A DNA stretch of 64,000 nt from Pseudomonas inefficax (GTDB lineage: Bacteria; Pseudomonadota; Gammaproteobacteria; Pseudomonadales; Pseudomonadaceae): NCBI RefSeq assembly GCF_900277125.1, contig NZ_OPYN01000028.1:1-64000 (forward strand), in the 5' to 3' direction. Each line of letters begins with the position of its first letter. Position 1 is the stretch's first letter. Position numbers and translations under genes: made by a program. Below the pieces are notes generated by a model. The model was not told the DNA's origin. It saw only the letters and a list, made by a program, of their open reading frames with translations, and did no database searches. Shown in pieces: positions 27,339-35,223 of the stretch.

Positions 27339-28462
27339 TGCAACTGGCTTTCGTGCTTTACAAATATTTCCCCTTCGGCGGGCTGCAGCGCGACTTCATG
27401 CGCATTGCCCTGGAATGCCAGAAGCGGGGCCACCAGATTCGCGTGTACACGCTGATCTGGGAGGGTGACATTCCGCCGGGCTTCGAAGTGCTGGTGGCGC
27501 CGGTGAAGGCGATTTTCAACCACCGCCGCAACGAGAAACTCAGCGCCTGGATGGCCGCCGACCTGGCCAAGCGTCCGGTCGACCGCCTGATCGGCTTCAA
27601 CAAGATGCCTGGGCTGGATGTGTACTACGCCGCCGACGGCTGCTTCGAGGACAAGGCGCAGACCCTGCGTGGCGGCCTGTACCGCCGCTGGGGCCGCTAC
27701 CGGCACTTTGCCGAGTACGAGCGTGCGGTGTTCGCCAAGGACGCCCACACCGAAGTACTGATGATTTCCGAAGTACAGCAGCCGCTGTTCATCAAGCACT
27801 ACGGCACCCCGGTGGAGCGTTTCCACCTGCTGCCGCCGGGCATTTCCCAGGACCGCCGCGCGCCGGCCAATGCCAGCGAGATCCGCGCGGAGTTCCGCAA
27901 GGAATTCAACCTGGGCGACAACGACCTGCTGCTGGTGCAGATTGGCTCGGGCTTCAAGACCAAGGGCGTCGACCGCAGCCTCAAGGCCCTGGCCGCACTG
28001 CCTTCGGCCCTGCGCAAGCGCACCAGGCTGATGGTAATCGGCCAGGATGACCCCAAGGTGTTCCAGCTGCAAAGCGCTACCTTGGGCCTGGGCGATCAGG
28101 TGCAGTTCCTCAAGGGCCGCAGCGACATCCCGCGCTTCCTGCTGGGCGCCGACCTGCTGATCCACCCGGCGTACAACGAGAACACCGGCACGGTGCTGCT
28201 CGAGGCGCTGGTGGCCGGCCTGCCGGTGCTGGTCTCCAAGGTGTGCGGCTACGCCCACTACATTGCCGAGGCCGACAGCGGCCTGGTGTTGGACGAGCCG
28301 TTCGAGCAGGAACAGCTCAATGGCTACCTGCAGCGCATGCTCGAAGACCAGCAGGCCCGCGCCAGCTGGTCGCGCAATGGCCTGGCGTTTGCTGAAACCG
28401 CCGACCTGTACAGCATGCCGCAGCATGCCGCCGATGTGATCCTGGGGCAGGAGTCCGCATGA
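27338..28462 (+). CDS. waaG: LPS core glycosyltransferase WaaG
   Basis: 374 residues from ATG 27338, which overlaps the waaC stop (TGATG); a TTG directly before it is an unlikely alternative. GT4 family GT-B enzyme. FPFGGLQRDFMRIA near the N-terminus matches the acceptor loop, and the nucleotide-sugar site is at IGSGFKTKGVDRSLKAL and HPAYNENTGTVLLEALVAGLPVL (E-x7-E type). In pseudomonads WaaG adds the first outer-core hexosamine to HepII, whereas in E. coli it adds glucose. Overlaps waaP by four bases (ATGA). Confidence 0.93.
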   Translation: MQLAFVLYKYFPFGGLQRDFMRIALECQKRGHQIRVYTLIWEGDIPPGFEVLVAPVKAIFNHRRNEKLSAWMAADLAKRPVDRLIGFNKMPGLDVYYAADGCFEDKAQTLRGGLYRRWGRYRHFAEYERAVFAKDAHTEVLMISEVQQPLFIKHYGTPVERFHLLPPGISQDRRAPANASEIRAEFRKEFNLGDNDLLLVQIGSGFKTKGVDRSLKALAALPSALRKRTRLMVIGQDDPKVFQLQSATLGLGDQVQFLKGRSDIPRFLLGADLLIHPAYNENTGTVLLEALVAGLPVLVSKVCGYAHYIAEADSGLVLDEPFEQEQLNGYLQRMLEDQQARASWSRNGLAFAETADLYSMPQHAADVILGQESA

Positions 28463-29265
28463 AGCTGATACTGGCCGAACCGTTCAAGCGCCTGTGGGCC
28501 GGGCGTGATGCCTTCGATGCCGTGGAGGCGCTGCAAGGCGAGGTCTATCGCGAACTGGAAGGGCGCCGCACGCTACGCACCGAGGTCGCTGGCGAGGGCT
28601 TCTTCGTCAAGATCCACCGCGGCATCGGCTGGGGCGAGATATTCAAGAACCTGCTTACCGCCAAGCTGCCGGTGCTCGGCGCCGGCCAGGAATGGCAGGC
28701 CATCCAGCGCCTGCACCAGGTTGGCGTGCCGACCATGACTGCCGTCGCCTATGGCGAGCGTGGCAGCAACCCGGCCGCGCAGCACTCGTTCATCATTACC
28801 GAAGAACTGGCGCCGACCATCAGCCTGGAAGACCTCAGCATCGACTGGGTCAGGCAGCCGCCCGAGCCGCGCCTCAAGCGTGCGCTGATCGCAGAAGTGG
28901 CGAAGATGACTGGCGGCATGCACCGCGCCGGGGTCAACCACCGCGACTGCTACATCTGCCACTTCCTGCTGCACACCGACCGCCCGGTGACGGCGGACGA
29001 CTTCAAACTGTCGGTGATCGACCTGCACCGCGCGCAGACCCGGGCGAAAATCAGCCGCCGCTGGCGCGACAAGGACCTGGCCGCGCTGTACTTCTCGGCG
29101 CTGGACATCGGCCTGACCCAGCGCGACAAGCTGCGCTTCCTGCGCGGTTACTTCCAGCGCCCGCTACGGCAGATCCTGAAGGACGAAGCCGCGCTGCTCG
29201 CCTGGCTGGAGCGCAAGGCGCAGAAACTCTACGATCGCAAGCAACGCTATGGGGATGCACTCTGA
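28459..29265 (+). CDS. waaP: LPS core heptose(I) kinase
   Basis: 268 residues. Eukaryotic-kinase-like fold: FVKIHRG with the ATP-binding lysine (about residue 50), and a catalytic loop NHRDCYICHFLLH with D163. The DFKLSVIDLHRAQTR segment supplies the metal-binding Asp. It phosphorylates HepI of the inner core, which is essential for outer membrane integrity in P. aeruginosa. ATGA overlap with waaG upstream and TGATG overlap with the next gene indicate strict translational coupling. Confidence 0.95.
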   Translation: MKLILAEPFKRLWAGRDAFDAVEALQGEVYRELEGRRTLRTEVAGEGFFVKIHRGIGWGEIFKNLLTAKLPVLGAGQEWQAIQRLHQVGVPTMTAVAYGERGSNPAAQHSFIITEELAPTISLEDLSIDWVRQPPEPRLKRALIAEVAKMTGGMHRAGVNHRDCYICHFLLHTDRPVTADDFKLSVIDLHRAQTRAKISRRWRDKDLAALYFSALDIGLTQRDKLRFLRGYFQRPLRQILKDEAALLAWLERKAQKLYDRKQRYGDAL

Positions 29266-29999
29266 TGGCGGGGTGGACACTGGCGCCGGGCTATGAACAC
29301 CTGGCGGCGGACTTCGGCAGCCTGGAAGCGGTATTCGCCTTGCAAGGCGAGCGCCTGACCCGCGACCCCATCAGCGAGGTGGTGCGCGTCGAACGTGGCG
29401 GGGTCAACTACTACGTCAAGCGTTACACCGGGGCCGGCAAGCACATGCGCCGTTACCTGGGCCGGCCGCGGATCAAGGCCGAATGGCAGAACCTCAAACA
29501 GTTCGACAAATGGGGCATCCCCACTGCCGAAGTGGTGGCCTGGGGCCTGGAGCGCAATGGCCTGGCTTTCGGTCGGGGGGCGATGATCACTCGCGAACTG
29601 CCACGCACCGAAGACCTGTCGGCGCTGGCCGAGCGCAACGATGCACGCCTGGCCGATCGCGCCTGGGTCGGGCATGTCAGCAGCCAGCTGGCGCGCCATA
29701 CTCGGGTCATGCACCAGCACCACTTCGCCCATAACGACCTGAAATGGCGCAACCTGCTGGTCGACGACCATGGCACGCTATTCTTCATCGACTGCCCCAC
29801 CGGTGATTTCTGGCGCGGCTTCATGTGGCGGCACCGGATGATCAAGGACCTGGCGTGCCTGGACAAAGTGGCCAAATACCACCTATCGGCAACCCAGCGC
29901 CTGCGTTTCTACCTGCAATACCGTGGCCGCGACCGGCTGAATGTGCGTGACAAGAAACGCATTCGCCAGGTGGTGAGCTTTTTCGAGGGAAGGGAATGA
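29265..29999 (+). CDS. LPS core kinase-fold protein (WapP-like)
   Basis: 244 residues starting at ATG 29265 inside the waaP stop codon. Kinase-like fold: YYVKRYTGAGKHMRRYLGRPR holds the probable ATP-binding lysine, and HHFAHNDLKWRNLLVDDHGTLFFIDCPTG the catalytic loop with D158 and the metal-binding Asp. All key kinase residues appear present, so it is probably active, phosphorylating another position of the core. It corresponds in order to the gene after waaP in P. aeruginosa. The specific symbol is not assigned because naming in this operon differs between species. Confidence 0.85.
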   Translation: MAGWTLAPGYEHLAADFGSLEAVFALQGERLTRDPISEVVRVERGGVNYYVKRYTGAGKHMRRYLGRPRIKAEWQNLKQFDKWGIPTAEVVAWGLERNGLAFGRGAMITRELPRTEDLSALAERNDARLADRAWVGHVSSQLARHTRVMHQHHFAHNDLKWRNLLVDDHGTLFFIDCPTGDFWRGFMWRHRMIKDLACLDKVAKYHLSATQRLRFYLQYRGRDRLNVRDKKRIRQVVSFFEGRE

Positions 30000-30748
30000 C
30001 CGATTATCTGGCCAGCGCGGACATCGCGCTGCTCAAACGCCATGGCCTGGACGACTTCGAGGCGCTGTGGGCGCTGCAACTGGATGCCGTGGACGAACCG
30101 AACACCGGCCGCGGTGGCTGGAGCAGCGTGTTCCGTCTGGAGCTCGAAGGCAAGGGCTACTACCTCAAGCGCCAGAGCGACTACCTGACCCGTACCCTGC
30201 ACCGGCCATTTGGCGAACCGACCTTCGCCCGCGAATTCCGCAACATCAGCCGTTACCAGAAGCTGCAGATTCCGGCCTTGCAGGCGGTGTTCTATGGCGA
30301 GCGCAAGCAAGGCGGCACGCACCGGGCGATCCTGATGACTCGCGCCCTGGACGAATGGGCCGACCTCGACAGCCTGCTGGCCCAATGGTCACAACTGAGC
30401 GATGCTGAACGCAACGGCGTGCTGCAGGCTTGCGGCCAGCTGGCGCGTACCCTGCACAGCGCCGGCCAGGTGCATGGCTGCTTCTACCCCAAGCACATCT
30501 TCTTGCGCCAGCGCCGCGAAGGCTGGGACGCGCAACTGATCGACCTGGAGAAGACCCGCCCCCTGCTGTTCGGCATGCGTGACCGTCTCAAGGACCTTGA
30601 GCCGCTGCTGCGTCGCGCCCCTGTCTGGAGCGAGCGCGATGTACGTAGCTTGCTGGCCAGCTACCTGGCGCAGCCTGCCGACGGCACGCTGGTCGATACC
30701 TGGCTGCAACGCCTGACGCAACGCCGTCGTGAAAAAGAGGCCCGCTGA
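29996..30748 (+). CDS. LPS core kinase-fold protein with altered catalytic loop (InaA-like)
   Basis: 250 residues, ATGA overlap with the gene before. It resembles the InaA/lipopolysaccharide kinase family: YYLKRQSDYLTRTLHRPFGEPTFAREF carries the lysine and glutamate of the N-lobe. The catalytic loop reads GQVHGCFYPKHIFLRQ, where the usual H-x-D aspartate is replaced, while LIDLEKTR keeps the later metal-binding Asp. The same loop pattern is typical of this subfamily, so the change is ancestral rather than decay. Whether it phosphorylates sugar or is a pseudokinase is open. Confidence 0.8.
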   Translation: MTDYLASADIALLKRHGLDDFEALWALQLDAVDEPNTGRGGWSSVFRLELEGKGYYLKRQSDYLTRTLHRPFGEPTFAREFRNISRYQKLQIPALQAVFYGERKQGGTHRAILMTRALDEWADLDSLLAQWSQLSDAERNGVLQACGQLARTLHSAGQVHGCFYPKHIFLRQRREGWDAQLIDLEKTRPLLFGMRDRLKDLEPLLRRAPVWSERDVRSLLASYLAQPADGTLVDTWLQRLTQRRREKEAR

Positions 30749-32190
30749 TGCGTTTGTCTGAATTGAAAGAGGCCGGGCGCAGCCCTTCGTTGCCCCTGAG
30801 CATCACCCTGGCCGATGCCGCCGGCACGGCCGACCTGCAATTGCTCAGCCTGCTGCGCGTGTTGCCAGGCCAGCGCTATGTGGGTGCCGGCGTGTGGCGC
30901 GGTACACCGGTGTTGGCCAAACTGCTGGTCGGTGGTAACGCTGCACGGCATTTCCAGCGCGAACTGCAGGGCGTGAAGCTGCTGGCCGAGCAAGGCCTGA
31001 CCACGCCGAAGCTGCTGGCCGACGGCCTCAAGGAAGGCGAGGGCGGCTGGCTGCTGTTCGAATTCCTCGACGGGGCCGAAAGCCTGGCCGATGCCTGGGT
31101 GGCAGTGGAGAGCTTGCCGGTGCTGGCCGATGAGCAGCACCTGGTGCTGGGCGAGGCGCTCACCGCAGTGGCGCACATGCACACCCAAGGCCTGTGGCAG
31201 GAAGACCTGCACCTGGACAACCTGCTGCGCCACGGGGGCAAGCTTTACCTGATCGACGGCGCTGGCATCAAGGCGGAAACACCTGGCCAGCAGCTGTCGC
31301 GCCCGCGTGTGCTGGAAAACCTTGGGGTATTCTTCGCCCAGCTACCCAAGCGCCTGGAACCGTTCATCGAAGAGCTGCTGGTGCACTATCTGCTGGCCAA
31401 CGCCGAGCATGCGTTGCCGCTGGAAGCCTTGCAGAAGCAGGTGGACAAGGTGCGCAGCTGGCGCCAGAAGGACTACCTGGAAAAGGCTGGCCGTGAATGC
31501 AGCCTGTTCAGTGTCGAGCGCAGCCTTTCGGGCCTGCGGGCGGTCCGCCGCAACGAGGTTGAAGCCATGCTGCCGGTGTTGGAGCAGGCCGACGCGTTGA
31601 TCGACCAAGGCCACCTGTACAAGACCGGTGGCGCTGCCAGTGTGGCGCGCATCGAGGTTGGCGGCCGCACACTGGTGCTCAAGCGCTACAACATCAAGAA
31701 CACCGCGCACTGGTTCAAGCGCTTCTGGCGGCCGAGCCGGGCCTGGCATTCGTGGATCGAAGGGCATCGCCTGGAGTTCCTCGACATCGCCACGCCGCGC
31801 CCGTTGGCGGTGCTGGAGCAGCGGGTGATGGGCCTGCGCAGCCGTGCCTACCTGGTCACCGAGTATGTCGATGGCCCGGACTTGGCCGAATGCTTCGCGC
31901 CGTACGTGGATAGCGGCGATGCGCCCGAGGAGCAGGTCGATGCCCTGGTGCATGTGATGCAGCAGCTGATTCGCGAACGTATCAGCCACGGCGATTTCAA
32001 GGGCCATAACCTGTTCTGGAACAACGGCCAATGGTCGCTGATCGACCTCGATGCCATGTGCCAGCACGCCACCCAGCTCAGCTTCGCCCCGGCCTATGCC
32101 CGTGATCGGGCGCGGTTGCTGCGCAACTGGCCGAGTGGCAGTGCCTTGCATCAGCGGCTGGACCGGCTGCTGCCCAGGTTGGCCGAGTAA
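30748..32190 (+). CDS. tandem kinase-fold LPS core protein
   Basis: 480 residues, one-base overlap with the gene before (TGATG). Two kinase-like units are visible. Unit 1 (about 40-230) has HMHTQGLWQEDLHLDNLL with D153 and YLIDGAGI; unit 2 (about 280-480) has VLKRYNIKNTAHWFKRFWRPSRA, SHGDFKGHNLFW with D416 and SLIDLDAM. Unit 2 looks fully conserved; unit 1 lacks a canonical H-x-D. It closes the waa operon, and its last 40 bases overlap the 3' end of the convergent toxin-like gene. A role in core phosphorylation is inferred from position. Confidence 0.82.
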   Translation: MRLSELKEAGRSPSLPLSITLADAAGTADLQLLSLLRVLPGQRYVGAGVWRGTPVLAKLLVGGNAARHFQRELQGVKLLAEQGLTTPKLLADGLKEGEGGWLLFEFLDGAESLADAWVAVESLPVLADEQHLVLGEALTAVAHMHTQGLWQEDLHLDNLLRHGGKLYLIDGAGIKAETPGQQLSRPRVLENLGVFFAQLPKRLEPFIEELLVHYLLANAEHALPLEALQKQVDKVRSWRQKDYLEKAGRECSLFSVERSLSGLRAVRRNEVEAMLPVLEQADALIDQGHLYKTGGAASVARIEVGGRTLVLKRYNIKNTAHWFKRFWRPSRAWHSWIEGHRLEFLDIATPRPLAVLEQRVMGLRSRAYLVTEYVDGPDLAECFAPYVDSGDAPEEQVDALVHVMQQLIRERISHGDFKGHNLFWNNGQWSLIDLDAMCQHATQLSFAPAYARDRARLLRNWPSGSALHQRLDRLLPRLAE

Positions 32191-34970
32191 TCCGCCGGCA
32201 GTGTCAGCCAGTCGCTGCTGCGGCCTGGCTGGCGCACGCGAATGCGCCATTGGCCGTCCTGGCGGCGCAGCACCGCCCAGGCGTGCACCGCGCCGAGCGC
32301 GTGTTGCGGGATGCTTAGATGGTAATGGCTTGGGAGCAGGTGTCGACGCACCGGTAGCTGCTTGCCCGCCAGCAGCAGGTAAAGTTGCCCATCGGCCTCG
32401 TGCAGGTCGTCCTCGGTCGCTAGCGCCAGGCCTTCGCGTTCGGGTTGCAGACGGCAGGTTTCGAACAGGTGGCTGAGGTCGGGCAAACCGTCGTGCCAGA
32501 GCACGGGCGAGTCGACCACCCAGGTACCATCGCGAAGGCGCTTTAGCGGCAGTTGCACATAGGCGTCCGGCTGCCTGGGGTCCAGTGCCCGCCAGCGCTG
32601 GCCGTCGAAGTTGACGCTGTACATGCGCCCATGGCTGTCCTTGACGAAGTAGCGGTCCGGCCCTGCTGTAGCACTGATCTGTTCGTAGACCTTCTCCCCA
32701 TGAACCCCGTCGATCCGGTAGCGCAGCTTGCTGATGTCTACCGCGGCTTCGTGGCTTTTCGGTAGCGGCCGCGGTGGCTGCGGTGGCAAGCCACGCAGTG
32801 CCCGGCGCATCAAGGTTGAGCCGGCAAAACTGTTTAGCCCGTCGGCGGTGTGGCTGAGCGCGGCAATGGCGTGGTGCAGGGTGGCTTCGTAGTCGTCCCG
32901 ATGCATCGCTTCCACGCCATCCCAGATGGAAATGGCCATGCGCCCGAAGGCCAGTGCCGACATGGCGGGTGCAGGCAGCACCAAGCTGATCAGGTCGAGG
33001 ATAAGGCGCAGGGTGGCCAGGCTGAACTCGCCCAGCACTTCGTTGTTGCTGCGGCTGTTGCTGTCGGCCTCGGCCATCAGCATTTGCACCTCTGCCCGGT
33101 AGCAGGCTTGGTACAGGTTGCCGGTAATGATCGGTCGTTGCACGTAGGGCCCCAGGCGCCCCATGCGCAGCAGTTTGTCCAGCCGTTTGCGGTTGGCTTG
33201 GGGCGCCCGTTGAATCACGTATTCGCGCAGCGCCGGGGTATTGCGCAAGGTCCGTAACAGGTCGCGGGTGTTGCGGAATTCGCGCCAGGCACGGCGGTCG
33301 GGCGCATCCGGGGTGTAGACCACCAACGACTGGACACTGGCGACCTCGGCATTGAGCAGCAGTACACCCTGCAGGGTATGGCCGTCGATGAGCAACTGGC
33401 GGACCACGATGCGGTGTTCCTCGATGGTTGGCCGCCAGCCGCTGTCTGGGTAATGAATGATCGCCCTGACCCAGCGATAGCCCTGCTCCAGCGGGTCGTT
33501 CAGGAAGTGCCCGGCGTAGCGGGCCTTGGCCGCTTCGGCGTGCATGCGCGCACGGTTTATGGCGCCATGGGTCTGCATGCGCCAGCGACCGGCGGCGGAG
33601 TCGAGCAGGTGGTGGCGCAGGTAGCGAAGGTAGCCACTGCCAGCGTCCAGGTTGCGCACCAGTCGTTTGACATGCGCAGGCGTGAGCCTGGGCAAGGCGC
33701 TTCCGTCAGCGTGCTGGACCCGTGCGGTCAGCCAGTATTCGACATCGAACCAGGCGATGTTGAGCAGAGCCAACTCGTCCAGGCGGTAGCTGAGCGGTAC
33801 CATTTCGATGGTATCGCCCACCTGTGGGCGGCTTGCTGCTGCGATGTAGCTGGAGGGTGCCAGCGGATTGAGCAGCGGGCCTTTGCGCCGAGCCATGGTG
33901 ACCTTGACGAGGATCTGCTCGGCAGGCGTGTGGATGCCGTGTTCCCGGCGCAGCCGTTCGCCCAGGCGGTCACGGACCCATGCCAGCAAGTGATTATGCT
34001 GGCTGAACTGCTCCAGGGTCAGCAGCCCGGGCGCGGCGGCCTGGGTGATGGCTCCGGCGAGCTCCTGCATGGTTTGCATGATGTGCGCCAAACCTTGTGC
34101 GGAAGCATTGCGCAGCCAGCTGGGCAAATGTTTTTCCAGCAGCAGTGCATAACGCGTGGCCAGGGCATGCTTGCAACCCATGAGGCTCAGCAAGCCTTGC
34201 TGGTTGGCCAGCATGGCGCTGAAGTCTGCCAGGTCGGGCGCATGCTCATGCTGCCAGGCGGTTTGCCAGGTAATTGCCAGGCGTTCGCGCTGCACATCGA
34301 TCAGGTCTTGAACCTGCTGCTCGACCATGTCCTCGGCAAACCACTCGTAACGCAGCTGGTCCGCTTGCTGGATCAACTGCTGGTCTTCAATGCGGGGCAG
34401 CAGCTGCAGCATGGGTTGGCTTTGCAGCGGGTCGTCGAGACGTTCGCACAGCTCGGTGTGCAGTTCGGCGAGGTTGGCGAATGCCTCGATGCCATGTGAA
34501 AGGCTGCACAGCAAGGCCAGGCCGCTGGTTGTGCCGGGCACTGCAGCGCTGCCCTCCGGGCTACCGGCCACGAGCACCAGCGCGCCCCGCAGGTGCAGCC
34601 GGCGGTTGGGGCTCAGGCTGCTGAAAACCGGGCGGTACAGCTGTGCGCGCTGCATGGTGGGCAGATGTCGGCGCTGCCAGGCCCGTGGCGAAGCCAGGCA
34701 GGTGCGTAGCAACACGATAGCGTCGTAACCGAGGGTCTGGTCGGCCAGTCGCAGTTCCAGCTCCGCAAGCAGCTGCTCGTGACGCAGTTGCATCAAGCGC
34801 TGGAAGCGGCTTTGGCCCCCCGCAGGGGCTTCCTTCCAGAACAGTGCCAGGTCACCGAAAAAGCGCTGGCGCAGCTGCAAGTGCGCCAGGCCGTCGACCG
34901 GGGCGGGCTGCCCTCGTTGCAGGGCAGTGATCTGGGTGTCCAGGGCTTCGAGGCGTTGTAGCGGGGTCAT
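32151..34970 (-). CDS. large DUF6543/dermonecrotic-toxin-like protein
   Basis: 939 residues from ATG 34970 (MTPLQRLEALD); the longer frame to 35066 adds Cys/Pro-rich sequence and is unlikely. No signal peptide. The middle (about 340-720) follows the pattern of Pseudomonas proteins annotated with a dermonecrotic toxin/DUF6543 domain: an N-terminal helical region, LTPAHVKRLVRNLDAGSGYLRYLRHHLL, QLLIDGHTLQGVLLLNAEVASVQSLVVYTPDAPDRRAWREF, and one hydrophobic stretch (LRLILDLISLVLPAPAMSALAFG, about 695-720). The last 200 residues form beta-rich segments (VDISKLRYRIDGVHGEKVYEQI). No leucine-rich repeats or NEL ligase Cys motif were seen. Function is unknown; a secreted effector is the family guess. 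I recall mig-14 and a carbamoyltransferase here in the reference P. putida strain. Confidence 0.6.
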   Translation of the reverse strand: MTPLQRLEALDTQITALQRGQPAPVDGLAHLQLRQRFFGDLALFWKEAPAGGQSRFQRLMQLRHEQLLAELELRLADQTLGYDAIVLLRTCLASPRAWQRRHLPTMQRAQLYRPVFSSLSPNRRLHLRGALVLVAGSPEGSAAVPGTTSGLALLCSLSHGIEAFANLAELHTELCERLDDPLQSQPMLQLLPRIEDQQLIQQADQLRYEWFAEDMVEQQVQDLIDVQRERLAITWQTAWQHEHAPDLADFSAMLANQQGLLSLMGCKHALATRYALLLEKHLPSWLRNASAQGLAHIMQTMQELAGAITQAAAPGLLTLEQFSQHNHLLAWVRDRLGERLRREHGIHTPAEQILVKVTMARRKGPLLNPLAPSSYIAAASRPQVGDTIEMVPLSYRLDELALLNIAWFDVEYWLTARVQHADGSALPRLTPAHVKRLVRNLDAGSGYLRYLRHHLLDSAAGRWRMQTHGAINRARMHAEAAKARYAGHFLNDPLEQGYRWVRAIIHYPDSGWRPTIEEHRIVVRQLLIDGHTLQGVLLLNAEVASVQSLVVYTPDAPDRRAWREFRNTRDLLRTLRNTPALREYVIQRAPQANRKRLDKLLRMGRLGPYVQRPIITGNLYQACYRAEVQMLMAEADSNSRSNNEVLGEFSLATLRLILDLISLVLPAPAMSALAFGRMAISIWDGVEAMHRDDYEATLHHAIAALSHTADGLNSFAGSTLMRRALRGLPPQPPRPLPKSHEAAVDISKLRYRIDGVHGEKVYEQISATAGPDRYFVKDSHGRMYSVNFDGQRWRALDPRQPDAYVQLPLKRLRDGTWVVDSPVLWHDGLPDLSHLFETCRLQPEREGLALATEDDLHEADGQLYLLLAGKQLPVRRHLLPSHYHLSIPQHALGAVHAWAVLRRQDGQWRIRVRQPGRSSDWLTLPADYSANLGSSRSSR

Positions 34971-35037
34971 GGTGTAGTTCCGTGGGTTAAGGGAGCCACA
35001 CCATGTCGAGGCAATGTGCGAGGTGGGTGGTAGCCGG

Positions 35038-35223
35038 TTATTGCCGGCGCCGGGGCCACAAGCCACGCAGGCCCAGCACGGCCGAAACGCCCAGGCCTAG
35101 CCAGGCGAGGCTGTCCCAGATGCCGTCGCCCAGCAGGGCTGCGAACAACCCGCCGGCACTGAGCAGGGCGACAAGCGCCGGCCAGGTGTAGATGCGCCGG
35201 GTTGACCGCGACTTGTGGCTCAT
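35038..35223 (-). CDS. small two-helix membrane protein
   Basis: 61 residues from ATG 35223, which overlaps the stop codon of the PepSY gene (ATGA), so translation is coupled. Basic N-terminus (MSHKSRSTRR) and C-terminus (RPRRRQ-like) flank two hydrophobic segments, about 13-30 and 33-52. Not recognised beyond being a hypothetical membrane protein that accompanies PepSY genes in iron-uptake clusters. It probably assists the PepSY protein. Confidence 0.65.
   Translation of the reverse strand: MSHKSRSTRRIYTWPALVALLSAGGLFAALLGDGIWDSLAWLGLGVSAVLGLRGLWPRRRQ

Noticed and set aside
33378..34499. 373-codon frame opposite the toxin-like gene
   Set aside because: Considered because the minus-strand gene is unfamiliar, but the minus-strand product has family-like conserved segments and the plus-strand product does not.
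32151..34970. The toxin-like gene as a contact-dependent inhibition or polymorphic toxin-immunity system
   Set aside because: No secretion-associated N-terminal domains, no VgrG/Rhs/two-partner genes, and no small immunity-type gene next to its 3' end, which runs into the LPS operon.
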